The position numbers were made by a program, and so were the translations under genes. Shown piece after piece: positions 59,664 through 64,000 of a stretch of DNA of 64,000 nucleotides; position 1 is the first letter of the stretch, and every line of letters starts with the position of its first letter. Source of the stretch: DASPMP01 sp035758925. GTDB taxonomy: Bacteria > Gemmatimonadota > Gemmatimonadetes > Gemmatimonadales > Gemmatimonadaceae. The stretch is from the NCBI GenBank assembly GCA_035758925.1, contig DASTVV010000115.1, forward strand, positions 1-64,000, in the 5' to 3' direction. The notes below the pieces were generated by a model. The model searched no databases, had not been told where the DNA came from, and worked only from the letters and a program-made list of their open reading frames with translations.

Positions 59664-60779
59664 TCAGCCCTTCGTGGTGACCACAGGGCGCCGTGCCGCC
59701 GCAACGCCCGTGACGGGCGTTGGCGTTTGCCACGAGAGATCATCCACCGGTCGCGCGGCCCGCCCGTGTTCGCCTTCGCGTCTGGTGCCTGCGCGCGTCA
59801 GGATCGTCGCGCCCAGGCCGAATGTCATCGCGACCCAGCTGCCCGCCAGGGCCACACCCCGGAGCACGGAACCAGCGATCGGATGCCAGATGAACGCCCC
59901 AGCAAGCAGCCAGAGGCCCACATAGACGACGAGGCCGAGGAAGAGCGACCGGAGGTGCACGGCACGCGAGTCGGCGGCACTCCCCAGGAAGGCCCTGCCC
60001 GTGAATCTCGCAACGGCAAGGAACCCGAGCATCAGAAGGCCGGCCAGCGCGATGACATACGCCACGACGGCAAACGGGATGAGCAGGATACCGATGAGCG
60101 AGATGACCAGACCGAGCACCATGAGCAGCAGCGCAGGGATGGCCGCCAGCTGAGCGAGGATGCCGATCCAGAACGATCGAGCGAACTGCTGCTGCAGGGC
60201 AGTCACGACGCCATTGAGATTCTGCTCGGCGAAGAGCAGGACACCGATGCCGATGATCCCGAGCACGGTGAACCAACCCAGCACCATCTTGAGGGCACCC
60301 CACGTCGAGACTGGCTCGGCGGTCGGAGCTCGGCCGGCCGCGCGTGCCAGAATGCCGCCCGTGATGCCGCGGATCGAGCGAACGTCGCCTTCGACGACAC
60401 CCCCCGCCGTGCGTACGCGGCCGTCGATGGCGACGGCATTACCGCCGACGGAGCCGCCGGGATACAGGATCACGTCGCCGTGGACGGCGATGGCGTCGCC
60501 GGTCACGCGACCGCTGATTATGAGGTTGCCGCGTGCGACAGCCATGGTTCCCTGCCTGGTCGCACCGCTCGCGACTTCTTGTCGGCCAACCTTGAAGCTG
60601 TCAGCCACCGGGGCATGAACGCTCCCGAGGAGGCTGCGGATGAGCATGATCTCGGTGCGCAGCCGACCATCCATCACGGGGGCGGGACGGGGGGGGCGCG
60701 ACGAGTCGGACGCTTGCTGTGCGGGCGCGCCCGCCGCGACAAGGGCCGCGGCCAGCGCTCCAAAGGTGAGCGCGCGCAT
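59664..60779 (-). CDS. Polytopic membrane protein with bactofilin-like repeats, in the sigma/anti-sigma operon
   Basis: The protein has 371 residues with a signal peptide (about 1-21). Residues about 80-150 have repeats such as ISGRVTGDAIAVHGDVILYPG and GSVGGNAVAIDGRVRTAGG, a right-handed beta-helix pattern like bactofilins. Then four to five helices (about 165-320) follow, and a basic C-terminal tail. GGAG lies six bases before the ATG. It starts two bases after the anti-sigma gene's stop, so it is probably a third part of the sigma factor module, perhaps an envelope stress sensor or target. Its role is inference. Confidence 0.8.
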   Translation of the reverse strand: MRALTFGALAAALVAAGAPAQQASDSSRPPRPAPVMDGRLRTEIMLIRSLLGSVHAPVADSFKVGRQEVASGATRQGTMAVARGNLIISGRVTGDAIAVHGDVILYPGGSVGGNAVAIDGRVRTAGGVVEGDVRSIRGITGGILARAAGRAPTAEPVSTWGALKMVLGWFTVLGIIGIGVLLFAEQNLNGVVTALQQQFARSFWIGILAQLAAIPALLLMVLGLVISLIGILLIPFAVVAYVIALAGLLMLGFLAVARFTGRAFLGSAADSRAVHLRSLFLGLVVYVGLWLLAGAFIWHPIAGSVLRGVALAGSWVAMTFGLGATILTRAGTRREGEHGRAARPVDDLSWQTPTPVTGVAAARRPVVTTKG

Positions 60780-60781
60780 GG

Positions 60782-61369
60782 TCAGCTCCGTGCGCGGCTC
60801 GAGGTCGCGATGAGTCTGAGGCCGAAGACCGTCGCGATGGATGCGACGACGAACCCGCCAGTGGCGAGCGCGATGCCCACCGGTCCCAGCTGCTGGACGG
60901 CGAGGATCACCTGGGGTCCGAAGAGCGAAACGACGGCATCTCCGGCCGCGTCGCTCACGGTGCTGGTCACCCTGTCGCCAACGAGTCCCGTGAAGGCAGA
61001 CAGCAGGTCGCCGCGGGTAGCGATCCAGAGGGTCAGTCCCGTGATCAGCGAGCCCGCGACCGCCACGATGGTGGCAGCGAGCGCACGGGCCGCCGGCTGG
61101 GTGGGCATCCAACGTCTCACGGCGTCCCGCGCCGAGACGTGCCAGGGGACGAAGACCGGTACCTGACTCATGACCCGGTCAGCCAAGCCAACCCGCGGAC
61201 TCAGCAGTGGGACCTCGCTCAGGGCGACCACGACAGCCCTGGCTTCCGCCAGCCGGGCCGTGCAGGCCTCACAGGCGCGTACGTGCTCGCGGAGCGGTTG
61301 AACGCCAAATCCGCTCTCTTCGTCGAGCAGCAGGTCGACTTCGTTCGGTAGTAGATGCCTGTGATGCAC
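60782..61369 (-). CDS. Anti-sigma factor with zinc-finger (zf-HC2)
   Basis: The protein has 195 residues. The N-terminal domain contains HVRACEAC (about residues 29-36), the ZAS signature H-x3-C-x2-C. Later regions hold a membrane helix (about 95-115) and a second hydrophobic segment (about 155-188). It should hold the ECF sigma factor inactive until a signal releases it. The GTG at 61369 has GGAGG four bases upstream. It lies 134 bases downstream of the sigma factor gene, which is unusually far for such a pair. Confidence 0.9.
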   Translation of the reverse strand: MHHRHLLPNEVDLLLDEESGFGVQPLREHVRACEACTARLAEARAVVVALSEVPLLSPRVGLADRVMSQVPVFVPWHVSARDAVRRWMPTQPAARALAATIVAVAGSLITGLTLWIATRGDLLSAFTGLVGDRVTSTVSDAAGDAVVSLFGPQVILAVQQLGPVGIALATGGFVVASIATVFGLRLIATSSRARS

Positions 61370-61470
61370 GATGCCTCCGGGGCTATCTACGGCCCGGGAT
61401 TGGGGATGGTTTCAGGGCAAAAAGCTCGCAAATGACTCGACTTGCGCCGGGCCACGGGAACGTTGTGATC

Positions 61471-61515
61471 GGGCTCACGCGGGCTCACGCGGCTCACGCG
61501 GGCTCACGCAGGCTC
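61471..61515. repeat. Tandem 10-base repeat GGGCTCACGC across the sigma factor stop
   Basis: Four copies of GGGCTCACGC (one with 9 bases) stand in a row, followed by a half copy AGGCTC. The stop codon of the sigma factor (TGA at 61504-61506 on the minus strand) lies inside it. Copy changes would alter the gap to the anti-sigma gene and perhaps the end of the protein. Confidence 0.85.
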
Positions 61516-62157
61516 CTCGGCGGGTGATTGGGGGCCTCCCAGCCCGCCGTCACGCACATGCTCCAGCAGCTTCCTGAGCTCGTGCCGGGCCCGATGGATG
61601 TAGGTCTTCACGGTGCCGAGAGGGAGATCGAGCGTCGCCGCGATCTCTTCGTAGGACTTGTCCTCGACATGCCGTAGCAGGATGCAGGCGCGGTATTCCG
61701 GCCGCAGCCGGGCGATTGCCCGCTCGATCTCGGATCCCAGCTCCCGGGCTTCCAGTTCCTGGAGCGGCGTCTCCGCCTGGGTCGCAAGCTCGAACGACGT
61801 CGCCTCGGTAAGCGCGGGCGAGGTGGCATGGGGCGACCCCTCCATGCTCACCGTGTCCAGTTGCCGGCGCCGGAGGTGATCGATGGCGACGTTGTTCGCG
61901 ATCTTGAAGAGCCAGCTCGAGAACTTGAACTCCGAGCGGTACTTCTCGATGTGCGTGAGGACCTTCACGAAGGTGTCCTGCGTGAGGTCCTCGGCCAGCT
62001 CCCGGTCGCGTACCATCCGGTATACGAGCGAGAAGACGGGGCGCTCGTATCGCCGAATCAGCTCGCGATACGCCGGCTCGCGTCCGCGCTGCGCGAGCGC
62101 AACGACGTCGGCATCCGGCAGGTTCGCGAGATCGAGAACGGGAATCGGCGGCGTCAT
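61504..62157 (-). CDS. ECF-type RNA polymerase sigma factor (SigE/RpoE-like)
   Basis: The protein has 217 residues. Region 2 contains RRYERPVFSLVYRMVRDRELAEDLTQDTF and KYRSEFKFSSWLFKIANNVAIDHLRRR; region 4 has EYRACILLRHVEDKSYEEIAATLDLPLGTVKTYIHRARHEL, a helix-turn-helix. These are typical of group 4 sigma factors. The linker between them is long and carries a Glu/Thr-rich insert. It is followed by its anti-sigma factor and the bactofilin-like membrane protein. It diverges from menG. Confidence 0.93.
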   Translation of the reverse strand: MTPPIPVLDLANLPDADVVALAQRGREPAYRELIRRYERPVFSLVYRMVRDRELAEDLTQDTFVKVLTHIEKYRSEFKFSSWLFKIANNVAIDHLRRRQLDTVSMEGSPHATSPALTEATSFELATQAETPLQELEARELGSEIERAIARLRPEYRACILLRHVEDKSYEEIAATLDLPLGTVKTYIHRARHELRKLLEHVRDGGLGGPQSPAEEPA

Positions 62158-62213
62158 TCGCGCGGTTGAAGATGCTTGCCGCTGTCACGGCGCGCCACGA
62201 ACTTGCAGCGATG

Positions 62214-62969
62214 ATGGCGACAGAACAGCGGCAGGCAGAGGAACGTAGCGCCCGCGAGGCCGCGAGTGGCAGTGCGGAGAAGCGGTCCTACGTGCGGGCG
62301 ATGTTCTCGGACATCGCGCCACGCTACGACTTGCTGAACCATGTGCTGTCGCTGAACATCGACCGCCGCTGGCGTCGCCGGGCCATCAGGGCCCTCCAGT
62401 GGGAGGCGGCGCCGTCGGGATTGTATCTCGATCTCTGCGCCGGCACGCTCGACGTCGCAGTCGAGCTTTCGCACCAGCCCGGATTCAACGGACGCGTGAT
62501 CGGCGCCGACTTCGCTGAGCCGATGCTCCGCGCGGGCGTCGAAAAGGTGGATGGCCTGCCGGTTCACGCCGTGACTGCGGATGCGCTGACCCTGCCGATT
62601 GCGGATGCGACCTGCGCCGGCGCCATCGTGGCGTTCGGGGTTCGCAACCTGGCGGATCTGGACGCCGGTCTGCGCGAGGTGGCGCGGGTGCTCGCGCCCG
62701 GAGCTCGCTTCGTCATCCTGGAATTCACGACCCCGCGAATGCCGCTGGTGCGTTCAGCGTACCACCTCTACTTCCACCATGTGCTGCCGTGGCTGGGCGG
62801 AATCATCAGCGGCAATCGCGGCGCGTATCGATACCTGCCGCAATCCGTCGCGCACTTTCCCTCCGCGTCTCAGCTGGCCGAACGCATGCGAGGCGCCGGT
62901 CTGGACGACGTGCGCTGGCAGCTCTTGTCGCTGGGAATCGCGGCGATTCACGTGGGTCGCAAGTCGTAG
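62214..62969 (+). CDS. menG: Demethylmenaquinone/ubiquinone methyltransferase
   Basis: The protein has 251 residues from the ATG at 62214; ATGs at 62172 and 62211 are other options. The class I methyltransferase motifs are present: RAMFSDIAPRYDLLNHVLSLNIDRRWR at the start, LDLCAGTLDVAVEL (SAM site), and FGVRNLADLDAGLREVARVL. The C-terminal LEFTTPRMPLVRSAYHLYFHHVLPWLGGIISGN is typical of UbiE/MenG. It adds the methyl group in menaquinone synthesis; menaquinone is the likely acceptor of the EtfD protein at 40602. Confidence 0.93.
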   Translation: MATEQRQAEERSAREAASGSAEKRSYVRAMFSDIAPRYDLLNHVLSLNIDRRWRRRAIRALQWEAAPSGLYLDLCAGTLDVAVELSHQPGFNGRVIGADFAEPMLRAGVEKVDGLPVHAVTADALTLPIADATCAGAIVAFGVRNLADLDAGLREVARVLAPGARFVILEFTTPRMPLVRSAYHLYFHHVLPWLGGIISGNRGAYRYLPQSVAHFPSASQLAERMRGAGLDDVRWQLLSLGIAAIHVGRKS

Positions 62970-63015
62970 CTCCGGATCCGGGAAGGAAGGAGCGTACGGG
63001 CAGCCCGGCCAACGG

Positions 63016-64000
63016 TCAGGTCTCGAGCAGCCCCAGCTCGGCGGTGGCCGCGGCGCCAAATGCGCGCTCGACGCGAAGGAGCTCGCGCCGAAGCACGCGG
63101 CGGGAGAGTGACGCGCGGATCGATCGCACATAAAGACCGAACGTCGATTCCGGGCCGTCCCAGGCTTCCAGTCCCGCGCGCCGTGCGCAACCGCGGAAGT
63201 ATCGGTCCGTGAACAGCAGCATCAGGATCGCGGACGCTCGCGCAACGCTGAAACGCGGCAGGTGCATGGCGTCGACCACGCGTCGGTACGCAGGAACGCG
63301 GGCCACGGCCAGTCTCAGCAGGCGTTCGCGAACGACGCGACACCGTTCGGCGAGCTGCGGATCTCCGGGGTTTTCGCGGAGCAGGTCGTTTCGCAACAGC
63401 GGGTCGTACGCGATCCCGCGCCGGAGGTCTTTTTCGACGTCGCGCGTGATGTTCGCCAGCTGCACCATCTCGCCCACGCGCATGGCATCCTCGCGCTCCT
63501 CATGCGACAACTCCGGGGTCGACCCGTATTCCAATCGCACGAGCCGCGCGCCGAAGACCACGGGATTGCCCAACACGTGGCGACAGTACGCCAGCAGCTG
63601 ACTCTCGTCCGCCAGGATGCCGCCCTGCCGCTCGAAGGTCGCCGAGGACCAGCGCATGCCGTCCGCCATGTCGCGAACGAGATCCCGAACCACCCGGCGG
63701 GCATCTGAATCGAACGAGAGAAAGACGCGATCGACGAGGTCCGCGCGCTGCACGAGCAGCAGGTGTGCGCGGTCGCGCTCGTCCATGGTGAACGATGCGG
63801 CGAGCGACGAGGCAATCGATGGCGCCGTTGGCAGCGTGCCGGACTGGCCCACGTCTTCGACACGCGCCGCGAACGCACGCAGCGACGCATCCCGCGCCGG
63901 CCCAGCCGGCAGGAGATCCTCGTACGTGTCGAGCATGCGACAGTACAGGTAGGCCACGGCCGCGGTGATCGCCGATCGTGCGGGAAGCAGCGCGATGCAC
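63016..64000 (-). CDS. Squalene/phytoene synthase family protein, N-terminus outside window
   Basis: The frame continues to the last base of the window, so the N-terminal part is missing; about 328 residues are present. The first Asp-rich motif is DTYED in AVAYLYCRMLDTYED, and the second is ANITRDVEKDLRRG. These bind the two diphosphates of farnesyl or geranylgeranyl substrate. The enzyme makes squalene or phytoene, precursors of hopanoids or carotenoids. Which one is not clear. It is convergent with menG. Confidence 0.9.
   Translation of the reverse strand, partial: CIALLPARSAITAAVAYLYCRMLDTYEDLLPAGPARDASLRAFAARVEDVGQSGTLPTAPSIASSLAASFTMDERDRAHLLLVQRADLVDRVFLSFDSDARRVVRDLVRDMADGMRWSSATFERQGGILADESQLLAYCRHVLGNPVVFGARLVRLEYGSTPELSHEEREDAMRVGEMVQLANITRDVEKDLRRGIAYDPLLRNDLLRENPGDPQLAERCRVVRERLLRLAVARVPAYRRVVDAMHLPRFSVARASAILMLLFTDRYFRGCARRAGLEAWDGPESTFGLYVRSIRASLSRRVLRRELLRVERAFGAAATAELGLLET

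Noticed and set aside
59727..61166. Long plus-strand frame opposite the bactofilin-like and anti-sigma genes
   Set aside because: Charged, repetitive composition of an antisense shadow; the minus-strand genes have clear signals and motifs.
61471..61515. Short CRISPR-like repeat array
   Set aside because: Units are 10 bases with no spacers; it is a simple tandem repeat.

Overview
The window is GC-rich, densely packed bacterial DNA with short intergenic gaps and no rRNA, tRNA, CRISPR array, insertion sequence or prophage that I could see. The gene mix suggests a Gemmatimonadota (Gemmatimonas-like) or related FCB/Acidobacteria-type chromosome: an Oar-like TonB receptor, a PadR regulator coupled to an 'orphan' MacB/FtsX permease (ADOP type), many secreted S9/M1/M20 peptidases, Gly-rich exported proteins, and electron-transfer flavoprotein feeding a membrane Fe-S oxidoreductase. 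This assignment is inference from gene content, not from a marker gene.

Layout. 1-8.6 kb: end of an Oar-like TonB receptor, a secreted propeller-like protein, two paralogous envelope proteins flanking a padR-ADOP operon, and a TonB-like protein whose Shine-Dalgarno lies in a 19-bp hairpin. 8.6-12.2 kb (minus): DoxX, a Cys/His-rich secreted protein, a TonB receptor and a YcnI-like protein, possibly a copper locus. 12.3-18.5 kb: endonuclease/phosphatase, nucleotidyltransferase and DinB proteins, an S9D peptidase, an unknown zinc-ribbon membrane protein and an L,D-transpeptidase. 18.6-23.8 kb: an M1 metallopeptidase fused to a barrel resembling Omp85, then a cupin/NDP-sugar pyrophosphorylase/envelope-protein operon. 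23.8-33 kb: M20 peptidase, MFS transporter, YbdD-like protein with S9 peptidase, Ser/Thr kinase, CstA.

33-42.7 kb: a lipoprotein, NAD-isocitrate dehydrogenase with metallophosphoesterase and SprT-like protein, an acyl-CoA (glutaryl-CoA type) dehydrogenase, then etfB-etfA and an EtfD/EMO-like quinone oxidoreductase. Together with menG at 62.2 kb this outlines an acyl-CoA to menaquinone electron route. 42.7-50.3 kb (minus): moeA, PBP4, mobA, fdhE-like, PTPS/QueD, BON protein, an envelope protein and gpmI. 50.3-53 kb: a low-coding region with inverted repeats, a possible small ORF, an M15-like peptidase and a DUF1232 protein. 53-64 kb: guaB, an amino-acid permease, nrnA-like, Mrp/ApbC, MATE, an ECF sigma/anti-sigma/membrane-protein operon, menG and a partial squalene/phytoene synthase.

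A recurring feature is translational coupling: I count 14 junctions where the start and stop codons overlap as NTGA, using ATG, GTG, TTG and apparently CTG starts. The most notable single items are the peptidase-barrel fusion at 18.6 kb, the SD-sequestering hairpin at 7.85 kb and the two apparent CTG starts at 43.9 and 46.1 kb.
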